Source: Coraliomargarita sp965656715 (GTDB taxonomy: Bacteria > Verrucomicrobiota > Verrucomicrobiia > Opitutales > Coraliomargaritaceae). From it: 64,000 nucleotides of DNA. Of the stretch, positions 57,319 through 64,000 are shown piece after piece (position 1 is the stretch's first letter; each line of letters begins with the position of its first letter). Both the position numbers and the translations under genes were made by a program. The stretch spans positions 68,288 to 132,287 of the forward strand of contig CBFHLR010000003.1 in NCBI GenBank assembly GCA_965656715.1. Reading direction: 5' to 3'. Under the pieces are notes generated by a model. It ran no database searches and was not told where the DNA came from. It saw nothing but the letters and a program-made list of their open reading frames with translations.

Positions 57319-59016
57319 ATGTCAGAAAACTCCAAGGACACCTCAAAGCAGTCTCTCGATCTCTCATCTCTTTCCGGTCTCGATTTCGGCCCGTCTTGGA
57401 CCGATGGGAAGTCTAACTCTAAGCAGCAGGCAAAGCAATTTGATAAGCCGCGTGGCGCTGGTCGTGGTGCCCGCGATTCCGGTCGCCGCAGTGGTGGTAG
57501 CGGAGGTGGTGGTAACCGCGATCGCCGTAGTGGGGGCCGCCCGCAACGGATTCACGCAGGTGGCGGTGCTGGTGGCGAAGGCCGTGGCCGTCGTGATGGA
57601 GGTGAAGGTCGTCGTGAGCGCCGTGGTGGTGAGCGCCGCCCACATGCACCGAGACCCTTTGAGCCAACGATTAAGGTCGACCTCTATCCCCAGGACGAAG
57701 CATTCGATGCCTTGGTGACGCGTCTGACTGCAACTTCGCGCACCTATCAACTGTTTGAGATTGCCCATTTGCTGCTGGAAAAGCCAGAGCGTTTCGTGGT
57801 GGTCGTCGGTAACTTGCCGAACAAGGACTCTGGCGGTGACGTCGCGCCGCTATATTTCTCAGTTCAGGGCCATTTGCCATTTGAAACTGAAGAGGATGCG
57901 ATCAACTACGTGTTGAACAACCATTTGGATCAGTTCTTCGATATCGAAGAGATCGAGGTTGAGCCGCCGAAGGGCAGCTTCCAAGTGGTGAATCGCTGCT
58001 CGGTGACCGGGGAGTTGCTTGGACCGCCAAACTATCACCGTTATCAGGAATTTGTGCAGCGCCACTACAGCTCGCGCATCACAGGTATGTCCTTTGAGCG
58101 TTTCCAATCGAAGATTGAAACGGTGAAGGAGCAGGAAGTGATCGACGCCTGGCTGGATTCGATGAAGAAGGGCGCGCGTTACAGTTTGAAAGAACGTGCG
58201 GAGGGTGAACCAGAATCTTTTGAAACGATGGAAGCGGTTCGCCACTTCCTCTTGCACCATCGCAAGGACAAAGTGGTCGGTTCCGGTAGCACCGTGCGTT
58301 TTGCAGGTCGCGACATCGAACGCCTCCCGAAGGGGGACATTCGCCGTTCGGTGGAGAGCTATGTTGAGCAACAGCAGAAGTTCCCCCTGGATTCGGCTAA
58401 CAATATCCGTGGCCGCCTGCGTCGCCATCACTTCACTGTCTATAAGAAGGGCGGTAAGGGCATCTCTTATGTCTGTGCAGTGAAGCGTAAATTCCGTGAC
58501 AGCAGCACGAAGTTCTCTGATTCGATTCAAGCGCTGATCGAGTTCTTGGATCAGAATAACAATATTCTGGCGACGGATCTGCCAAAGGCATATCTGAACA
58601 TCGAGGTGCCGCAGAAGGTTGCGAAGCCAGAGCAGTTGAAGATGGCTGAGTCTGAAGCTGGTGCGACCGAAGGTGAAGCAGTTACTGAGGAGGCCATGCC
58701 CGAAGAGGCCCCAGCAGCAGAAGCTCCTGCCGAACTTTCTGCCGACGATAATGCACGCCTGGAGGCGATGATGATCGACCTTCGCTGGTTGATTACCGAA
58801 GGCTACGTTACCGAATACGGTGATGGCACCTTGCTTGCACCGCCACCAATGCCGGAGCCAAAGAAGAAGGACGCTCCAGTGAAAGCAGAGGAGAGCAAAG
58901 CTGAACCAATCGCTGAAGTTGCAGAAGCACCTGCTGAAGAGGCAAATGCTGAGCCTGTAGAAGAGCCCCTAAAGGAAGCGGCTGCAGACGACGCTGAGGT
59001 AACCAAGGAGTCGTAG
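57319..59016 (+). CDS. Arg/Gly-rich, probably nucleic-acid-binding protein of unknown family
   Basis: A 565-residue protein from ATG 57319. Residues 44-113 are an RGG-like tract of Arg, Gly and Ser, typical of RNA-binding disordered regions. A globular part of about 320 residues follows (NRCSVTGELLGPPNYHRYQEF, VRHFLLHHRKDKVVGSGSTV, RGRLRRHHFTVYKKGGKG among others, in pieces), then an acidic, Ala/Glu-rich tail that holds one short helical insert (ARLEAMMIDLRWLITEGYV). I do not recognise the family. Basic front and acidic end suggest an RNA or ribosome-linked role, but this is inference. It is monocistronic. Confidence 0.8.
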   Translation: MSENSKDTSKQSLDLSSLSGLDFGPSWTDGKSNSKQQAKQFDKPRGAGRGARDSGRRSGGSGGGGNRDRRSGGRPQRIHAGGGAGGEGRGRRDGGEGRRERRGGERRPHAPRPFEPTIKVDLYPQDEAFDALVTRLTATSRTYQLFEIAHLLLEKPERFVVVVGNLPNKDSGGDVAPLYFSVQGHLPFETEEDAINYVLNNHLDQFFDIEEIEVEPPKGSFQVVNRCSVTGELLGPPNYHRYQEFVQRHYSSRITGMSFERFQSKIETVKEQEVIDAWLDSMKKGARYSLKERAEGEPESFETMEAVRHFLLHHRKDKVVGSGSTVRFAGRDIERLPKGDIRRSVESYVEQQQKFPLDSANNIRGRLRRHHFTVYKKGGKGISYVCAVKRKFRDSSTKFSDSIQALIEFLDQNNNILATDLPKAYLNIEVPQKVAKPEQLKMAESEAGATEGEAVTEEAMPEEAPAAEAPAELSADDNARLEAMMIDLRWLITEGYVTEYGDGTLLAPPPMPEPKKKDAPVKAEESKAEPIAEVAEAPAEEANAEPVEEPLKEAAADDAEVTKES

Positions 59017-59024
59017 GGAGGTTC

Positions 59025-59049
59025 GTAGCGTAGGCGTCTCGCCTGCGTA
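59025..59049. repeat. REP-like palindrome variant GTAGCGTAGGC...GCCTGCGTA
   Basis: Palindrome gtaggcgtctcgcctgc framed by GTAGC; 8 bases after the stop of the preceding gene. Confidence 0.65.
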
Positions 59050-59300
59050 TTGTGGTTGGGCTCTCTGAGGCTGGCAGCTATGGTCGTTTTGGGGACCATA
59101 GGCTATATTTCAAATTTTAGAGTTAGGCTTGGCCTGATGATGCCCCTACGTCTTAGCAAGCTAAGATACCTCCCCTTTGCAGGGGAGGAGCTTACTTCTC
59201 TTAAGCTGTCTCGATGGGGCAGTCACCGATACGGAGGGTGTCCACTCGGCTATGCGATACTCGTTGGATGGTGGCTTTGGCGCGGTTGTCCTACCTATAT
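59050..59300. other. Spacer without a gene; one strong hairpin
   Basis: Between the two REP-like palindromes I see no gene. A perfect hairpin cctcccc/ggggagg lies at 59171-59190, and a weaker one (gtcttagcaagctaagat) at about 59151-59168. Neither is followed by a T-run. Confidence 0.5.
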
Positions 59301-59324
59301 GAACAGGCAAGATGCCTGTTCTAC
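59301..59324. repeat. REP-like palindrome GAACAGGCAAGATGCCTGTTC
   Basis: Perfect palindrome gaacaggc-aagat-gcctgttc, as at 21986-22010. It overlaps the stop region of the exonuclease gene at 59321. Confidence 0.75.
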
Positions 59325-59929
59325 GCTTTGCTTTCTGCGAGTGCTTTGCAGTAGATCTCGCGGCTGACCCATGCGTCAGTTGCTGCGTAGCGTATCTGTT
59401 TCGCGTCGAGTTCTTGGCGTGCCCAGTTGGAGACTTGGGCTGCTTTGCTGATACGTCCGTTTAGGAATAGGCCGGTCAGGGCGCGGAGCCCCCTGTTTTC
59501 GTAGCCAAGCTTTGTTGTTAATTCAGTGATTTCGCCGAAGCCGGCGGGGCTGAATTCAGCCATCTTACGTAGTTCTTTGACGTCTTCTTTGATGCCCACT
59601 CCAGTCTTTAGGATGTCGGTTGACTCGAGAATCGGTAGGAGTGGTTCAAAGCTTTGAATCGCTGAAATCCTGAAGAGGTATACGCAGTCGGCGGTGCCTA
59701 GCTGTATCAATGCTGGCGGGTAGTATTCGCCCTTTTTGAAGGTTGGGCGCGTTTCGGTATCAAAGCCGAGGTGTGTCTCGTTGAGAAGCTTTGTTACCGC
59801 AGCTTGCATGTCCTCGACAGTATCCAAAATTTCAATACGGCCATCCCAAAAAATGAGTGGTAGCTCGTTGATTTCAGCTTTTGAAATGTGCTTCTTTTGA
59901 CTTTCGGAAGTCGTGTCAATATCGGACAT
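59321..59929 (-). CDS. 3'-5' exonuclease, RNase D-like (DEDDy)
   Basis: A 202-residue single-domain DEDD nuclease. The first motif is LGFDTETRP (D and E), the second lies near DILKTGVGIKEDVKELRK (D), and the third is YAATDAWVSREIY (YxxxD). The HRDC domain of true RNase D is absent, which is usual for the short stand-alone forms. Substrate is probably RNA, but DNA is possible. It is 18 bases from the metallo-beta-lactamase gene upstream on the same strand, probably co-transcribed. Confidence 0.9.
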   Translation of the reverse strand: MSDIDTTSESQKKHISKAEINELPLIFWDGRIEILDTVEDMQAAVTKLLNETHLGFDTETRPTFKKGEYYPPALIQLGTADCVYLFRISAIQSFEPLLPILESTDILKTGVGIKEDVKELRKMAEFSPAGFGEITELTTKLGYENRGLRALTGLFLNGRISKAAQVSNWARQELDAKQIRYAATDAWVSREIYCKALAESKA

Positions 59930-59947
59930 GAAGATCAGTTGAAAGGA

Positions 59948-60904
59948 TTAGGCTTCGACGCTGAGGCCGTCGTAAGCGAGCTGTATGCTATGTGGGAAAC
60001 CGGTGTTGGCTTTGTTTTGCTTTTGTAGCTCCAGTGCAGCGCTATGGATATCCTCAATTTCTGAGTCGGAGTAGCCCGGTTCGTGGTGAAAAATGAGCAG
60101 TTGTCTGACTTGTGCACGCGAGGCTAGATCCAGTGCTGTGCTGTGGTCGGAGTGGCCCCAGTTGCGTTTTTCGCCCTTCACTTGTTCGAGAGTGTATTGG
60201 CCGTCGAAAATCAGCACGTCGGCGTCACGGAAAAATTCAATGAAGGGGTAGTCGGCATCTGCAGACTCTGGGCCGTGCTCGGAGTCGGATGAGTAGATGA
60301 TCGACTTGCCGTTTTGTTCGAAGCGGAAGCCCCAAGAGTCGCCTGGGTGTTCCTGCTTGATAGTGCTCACCGTGACGTCACCCACCTGAAAGCTTGCCCC
60401 TTCGTCCTGCACATCGAACTCGATGTCAGCCTGCATGGCCTCGAAGGGGACGGGGAAGCAGGGTGCATTCATTTGTTCACGAATGGCCTGTTCGGTTGCA
60501 GCGTGGAAGGTGTGAAAAATGATGCGGTTGCCCTTGGTGTAGGCGGGCGTAAAGAAGGGGAACCCTTGGATGTGGTCCCAGTGGAGGTGTGAAATGAAGA
60601 TGTGGTAGGTTTTAGGTGCACCGACCGGGAGCGTCAGCGCAAAGTCGCGGATGCCAGTGCCTGCATCGCAGAGAATGATATCTTCCGTGTTGGCATCGAT
60701 TTGCACACAAGATGTGTTGGCGCGATAGGTGCCACGCTGGCTGTGTGGTAGCTGATCCATGTAGGCGTCGAGCTCACTTTCGTCGCTAAAATCACGATCC
60801 CGTGCCTGCCATAGGGCGGATTTCACCTTTTCTCTGATTTCAGCAGAGGTCGTTGGCGATGGAAGGGAGCCGCAAGAGCCCCAGATGATTGCTTTGATAC
60901 TCAC
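59948..60904 (-). CDS. Metallo-beta-lactamase-fold hydrolase
   Basis: A 318-residue MBL-fold protein. The metal site is ISHLHWDHIQGFPFF (HxHxDH), with further ligands in IYSSDSEHG, FDGQYT and IFHHEPGYSD. The front part WGSCGSLPSP is like that of phosphoribosyl cyclic phosphodiesterase (PhnP-like) or class II cAMP phosphodiesterase groups. An insertion of about 40 residues after the first strand (KSALWQARDRDFSDES) is typical of a subgroup often found with two-component systems. Substrate unknown. Confidence 0.85.
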   Translation of the reverse strand: MSIKAIIWGSCGSLPSPTTSAEIREKVKSALWQARDRDFSDESELDAYMDQLPHSQRGTYRANTSCVQIDANTEDIILCDAGTGIRDFALTLPVGAPKTYHIFISHLHWDHIQGFPFFTPAYTKGNRIIFHTFHAATEQAIREQMNAPCFPVPFEAMQADIEFDVQDEGASFQVGDVTVSTIKQEHPGDSWGFRFEQNGKSIIYSSDSEHGPESADADYPFIEFFRDADVLIFDGQYTLEQVKGEKRNWGHSDHSTALDLASRAQVRQLLIFHHEPGYSDSEIEDIHSAALELQKQNKANTGFPHSIQLAYDGLSVEA

Positions 60905-61048
60905 GTTTGGGATAAGCGGCTTTTATAGGGTAATTCCTCTGCACGAGTCAAAACAAAGGGGACTGAGCGGTGTATTTTTGCCGTTGTTACCTAGATATGA
61001 CTTTTTCAGGCTTCCGCCGGGCTACTTTTCAATCTATGTCTTTGCCTC

Positions 61049-62482
61049 ATGTCTGATTTGCAGCCGTCGTCGCGTCGTTCGTTTCTCAAGGGAGCTGGGC
61101 TTGTGGGAGCCGCCTCTTTATTTACTGCAAAGGCAGGGCATGCGGTCTCTCCGCAGAAGCCTAGTCATTTGGGCTCTGCAAAGAATTTGATCTTCCTTGT
61201 CGCAGATGGCATGGGTAACGGCACTTTGTCCTTGGCCAACCACTGGAAGTTGCGCAACGAACGGGCCCCGCTCAATTGGATGGATTTGTATCAGCGTGAT
61301 GGGTTGACCTTCTCGATGCAGGATACGGCGTCGGCAAGCTCGCCAGTGACGGATTCTGCTGCTGCGGGATCTGCATGGGGGAGTGGGCAGCGGGTGAACA
61401 ATAAGTCAATCAACGTCAGTGTCGATGGGCAGCAATTAACGCCCATTTGGACGTATGCGAAGCAAGCGGGCAAGCGCACAGGCTTGGTGACGACTTGCCG
61501 TGTGACACATGCGACGCCTGCCGCTTTTTCTACAACTGTGCCGCACCGCGATGCAGAGGATACCATCGCGTTGCAGTATTTAGAGCGTGAGATCGATGTG
61601 ATTTTGGGCGGTGGGCGCATGCACTTCGACCGTGTCGGAATGCCGGGGAAACTGCCTGGGCAGATGTTGCCCGACGTTCAAATCTTACCGGATTTCTCAG
61701 CCAAGGGCTATGCCTTGGCTTGGGATCGGACCTCGCTAGCCTCTGCGAAGGGCAATGATCGATTGCTGGGGCTCTTTTCGGACGACCATGTTCCCTACGC
61801 GATTGACCGGACCTACGATCCTAAACTGCGCGGAGTGCCGAGTCTGGTCGAAATGTTTGAGGCAGCCTTGAATCATCTGAGTGCTAGCAAAGATGGCTTC
61901 GTGTTGCAGGTGGAAGGCGGCCGTGTCGATCATGCGGGCCATGTGAATGATCCAGCAGCGATATTGCACGAAATGTTGGACTTCGATGCCTGTATCCCGT
62001 TGGCAATGAAGTTTATGGAAGCGAATCCGGACACGCTTGTGATCGTGACGACGGACCACGGCACTGGCGGTTGCCAATTGAACGGGGAGGGGCAAGCCTA
62101 CGCAGATAGTGGACCTGCGCTGGAGCGGATTAACTCGTTTCGCGGGAGCTTGGAGACACTTGAAAAACAGTGCAAAGCGACTGGTAGGTTTAATCGTTTT
62201 GCATTTCAGCGAATAACAGGGATTCAGGTGACTTCCGAGCAGGTTGACCTCATTCAGGACGCGATCGATCAACAGGTTCCGTATCTCGCAGGCGTGATGG
62301 CGGATGTTGTAAGTGATCAGCTGGGTTTGAAGACGGCAGTCGGTTGGACTTCGCACAATCACACTTCGGAGCATGTGCCCCTGTTGGCTTTTGGGCCGGG
62401 CAGCGAAGTGATACCGCCACTGATTCAGAACAATCACCTGTTCAACTATATGACTCAGGCGCTAGGGCTGAAGACCGTCTAA
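61049..62482 (+). CDS. Alkaline phosphatase (PhoA superfamily), Tat-exported
   Basis: A 477-residue protein with a twin-arginine signal RRSFLKG at residues 9-15 and a hydrophobic stretch to about residue 32. The catalytic serine region is SPVTDSAAAGSAWGSG, and metal ligands appear in FLVADGMGNG, VEGGRVDHAGHVND and VTTDHGTGG plus SHNHTSEHVP. It releases phosphate from organic esters in the periplasm. No Pho box was recognised upstream. Monocistronic, converging on rpe with 5 bases between stops. Confidence 0.93.
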   Translation: MSDLQPSSRRSFLKGAGLVGAASLFTAKAGHAVSPQKPSHLGSAKNLIFLVADGMGNGTLSLANHWKLRNERAPLNWMDLYQRDGLTFSMQDTASASSPVTDSAAAGSAWGSGQRVNNKSINVSVDGQQLTPIWTYAKQAGKRTGLVTTCRVTHATPAAFSTTVPHRDAEDTIALQYLEREIDVILGGGRMHFDRVGMPGKLPGQMLPDVQILPDFSAKGYALAWDRTSLASAKGNDRLLGLFSDDHVPYAIDRTYDPKLRGVPSLVEMFEAALNHLSASKDGFVLQVEGGRVDHAGHVNDPAAILHEMLDFDACIPLAMKFMEANPDTLVIVTTDHGTGGCQLNGEGQAYADSGPALERINSFRGSLETLEKQCKATGRFNRFAFQRITGIQVTSEQVDLIQDAIDQQVPYLAGVMADVVSDQLGLKTAVGWTSHNHTSEHVPLLAFGPGSEVIPPLIQNNHLFNYMTQALGLKTV

Positions 62483-62487
62483 GTAGC

Positions 62488-63150
62488 TTAAGCAGTCTGT
62501 GTCACTGTCGCGTTGAAGGCTTTGCGATCTTCGGCTTTGAAGAAGGCTGTGCCCGCTACCAGGGTGTCGACGCCACGTGCGGTGCAGAGGCCTGCAGTAT
62601 TTAGGTCCACGCCGCCGTCCACTTCGAGGCGATAATCCAGCCCGAGTTCACTGCGCCAGTTGTTGAAAGTTTCCATCTTCGGCAGCACGTCTTCGCGGAA
62701 GCTTTGTCCGCCAAATCCGGGCTGAACTGTCATTAAGAGCACGATATCACAGAGTTCGAGATAGGGCTTGGCTGCTTCGGCTTCGGTGCCCGGGTTGAGC
62801 ACGACACCGCACTTGATGCCTCGGGACTTAATGTGCTGGAGCGTTGCGGCTACCGGATAGTCTGGCTCCACATGGATAGTGATCTGGTCGGCACCCGCAT
62901 CGATGAAGGCGTCGACGAATTTGTCTGGATTGTCCAGCATTAGGTGGACGTCGAAAAACAGCTTTGTTGCGGGACGCATGGCCTTGATCGTCTGTGGGCC
63001 AAAAGTGAGGTTGGGCACGAAGTGGCCGTCCATGATGTCGAGGTGCACCCATTCGAGTCCCGCAGCTTCGATTTCGCGCAGGCTGCTCTTTAGATCGGCG
63101 TGATCGCCGGCAAGGATAGAGGGGGCAAGAATGATGTTTTTCTCAGACAT
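62488..63150 (-). CDS. rpe: Ribulose-phosphate 3-epimerase
   Basis: TIM-barrel enzyme of the pentose phosphate pathway. The 220-residue protein has APSILAGDHADLKSSL, WVHLDIMDGHFVPNLTFGP in pieces, FDVHLMLDNPDKF and MTVQPGFGGQSF, then LEVDGGVDLNTA. All metal and catalytic positions (H, D, H, D) are in place. Monocistronic. Confidence 0.97.
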   Translation of the reverse strand: MSEKNIILAPSILAGDHADLKSSLREIEAAGLEWVHLDIMDGHFVPNLTFGPQTIKAMRPATKLFFDVHLMLDNPDKFVDAFIDAGADQITIHVEPDYPVAATLQHIKSRGIKCGVVLNPGTEAEAAKPYLELCDIVLLMTVQPGFGGQSFREDVLPKMETFNNWRSELGLDYRLEVDGGVDLNTAGLCTARGVDTLVAGTAFFKAEDRKAFNATVTQTA

Positions 63151-63276
63151 GTCATGACTTATGATGAGCGCTGCTTCGCTGGCAAGACTCGGGCGATGGT
63201 TTTTTCTTGTAAAAACCGCTTGCCATGCGGCTTGAGCGCTTACACCTTAAATTTTTTCAACAAACCCCGAAGTTAC

Positions 63277-63534
63277 ATGCGTAAACTCCTTGTTCTGACA
63301 TCTCTGGCTGTTACAGCCCTCGTATTCACTGGTTGCGGTGGCGACACTGGCAAAACTGCCATGGGGCCTAAAGAGACCAATATTCTCGGCATCTATAAGC
63401 ACGAGGAAGCCAACTATACTTCAAGTCGTGCGAACACTTTTGCGGTTCACACTGACGAGCTTACTGCGCGTGCCAACTACTCGGGCGACAAGACAACGCT
63501 CCTTTGGGGCTTTGTCACTATCAAGGACTACTAG
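63277..63534 (+). CDS. Small secreted lipoprotein of unknown function
   Basis: An 85-residue protein with a signal peptide MRKLLVLTSLAVTALVFTGC; the cysteine at residue 20 is in a good lipobox (FTGC). The mature part of 65 residues has NILGIYKHEEANYTSSRANTF and ends LLWGFVTIKDY. I do not recognise the family; the TLLWG start of a possible TRL-like domain is suggestive only. The longer frame upstream is not credible. A terminator follows. Confidence 0.8.
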   Translation: MRKLLVLTSLAVTALVFTGCGGDTGKTAMGPKETNILGIYKHEEANYTSSRANTFAVHTDELTARANYSGDKTTLLWGFVTIKDY

Positions 63535-63560
63535 GCTGTCTCGTTGATTTGATTTTACTA

Positions 63561-63590
63561 AAGCCGTCCCATTGCTGGGGCGGCTTTTTT
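63561..63590 (+). terminator. Terminator of the small lipoprotein gene
   Basis: Stem aagccgtccc/ggggcggctt with a 6-base loop (attgct), one G-T pair, then six Ts. Confidence 0.88.
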
Positions 63591-63636
63591 GTTGGCAGTT
63601 CCGCTTACCTGAGCATGGTGAGCGTTTGACTTATCC

Positions 63637-64000
63637 ATGCCACACAACGTTGCCCATTTCTTATCCGAGCAAGCAGGAGTGAATCCACACAACCCGGCGG
63701 TGCGAGCACCAGCAGGCCGGACGACCAACGGAGAGATTCGCTATGTCGAGCGCAGTTTTGCAGAACTGGAAGCTGAAGCTTCGGCGACGGCGCATTATTT
63801 TGCCGCGCGCGGTATTCAGCGTGGCTGTCGAGTGTTACTCATGGTGAAGCCGGGGCTGGACCTTATCCGAATTGTTTTTGCGCTGTTTAAGATCGGTGCG
63901 GTGCCGATCGTCATCGATCCTGGCATGGGTTTGAAGAAGTTCTTGCGCTGTGTGCGCCACTCTAAGCCGCAGGCCTTGGTGGGGATACCAGCTGCGATTT
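63637..64000 (+). CDS. AMP-dependent synthetase/ligase, OleC-like (partial, runs off the edge)
   Basis: The first 121 residues of an adenylate-forming enzyme. The start MPHNVAHFLSEQAGVNPHNPAV and the stretch FALFKIGAVPIVIDPGMG match OleC, which closes the beta-lactone in head-to-head olefin synthesis; the stretch IDPGMG is characteristic. The ATP-binding motifs lie outside the window. Partners oleA, oleB and oleD, if present, would be further right. Other acyl-CoA ligases remain possible. Confidence 0.8.
   Translation, partial: MPHNVAHFLSEQAGVNPHNPAVRAPAGRTTNGEIRYVERSFAELEAEASATAHYFAARGIQRGCRVLLMVKPGLDLIRIVFALFKIGAVPIVIDPGMGLKKFLRCVRHSKPQALVGIPAAI

Noticed and set aside
57402..57770. Antisense or alternative-frame genes in the Gly/Arg-rich part of the RGG protein gene
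   Set aside because: Open frames there (His/Thr-rich or Val/Ala-rich) come from the biased GGT/CGT codons of the RGG tract.

Overview
The window looks like a piece of chromosome from a Verrucomicrobiota bacterium, most likely of the Opitutales/Puniceicoccales type. This is an inference from gene content and style: an ArsR-methyltransferase fusion, an Ole-type AMP ligase, a 13-gene complex I cluster without nuoA, paired PilT ATPases, an Arg/Gly-rich protein of a kind I cannot place, and spacers packed with short palindromic repeats. No phage, transposase, CRISPR array or rRNA was seen. Nearly all genes are housekeeping or core metabolic.

Layout. 1-10 kb: tail of an unknown gene, ArsR-methyltransferase, saccharopine-dehydrogenase-like enzyme, SufT, two Hsp20 chaperones, rpsB-tsf, a MenH-like hydrolase, cyclophilin, shikimate kinase, YbgC thioesterase and two small membrane proteins. 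10-20 kb: a histidine-kinase-like ATPase, the protein-quality set tig-clpP-clpX, an ABC-F ATPase, a Yip1 membrane protein and recN. 19.7-27 kb: a CLC chloride transporter, tRNA-Tyr with an odd duplicated 3' end, RidA, a GltP-type symporter, rsmA, and queE-queD-queC, which make the 7-deazaguanine precursor of queuosine. 27.2-40.9 kb: one long operon nuoBCDEFGHIJKLMN for respiratory NADH dehydrogenase, lacking nuoA. 40.9-45.1 kb: a bacterial pentameric ligand-gated ion channel followed by the ATP-grasp / 7TM-transglutaminase / retropepsin-like triad. 45-64 kb: metY, a TMTC-like TPR membrane protein, a DUF192 lipoprotein, an M24 peptidase, two PilT ATPases, MscS, argS, an FAH-family hydrolase, tRNA-Val, tRNA-Leu with anticodon AAG, the Arg/Gly-rich protein, an RNase D-like exonuclease, a metallo-beta-lactamase-fold hydrolase, alkaline phosphatase, rpe, a small lipoprotein and the start of an OleC-like ligase.

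The most unusual material is (1) the ion channel and its amidoligase-type neighbours, (2) a tRNA-Leu whose anticodon reads AAG, (3) a 19-bp copy of the tRNA-Tyr 3' end exactly 160 bp downstream of the gene, and (4) at least six families of palindromic or word-repeat spacer elements, several of which overlap stop codons and supply the last codons of neighbouring genes (recN, the FAH-family gene, mscS).

Start codons were moved inward from the longest frame wherever family alignment from memory and the reading of the upstream bases favoured it. Shine-Dalgarno sites are often weak or absent, so some starts are uncertain. All functional names rest on motif and family recognition by eye; no database search was run.
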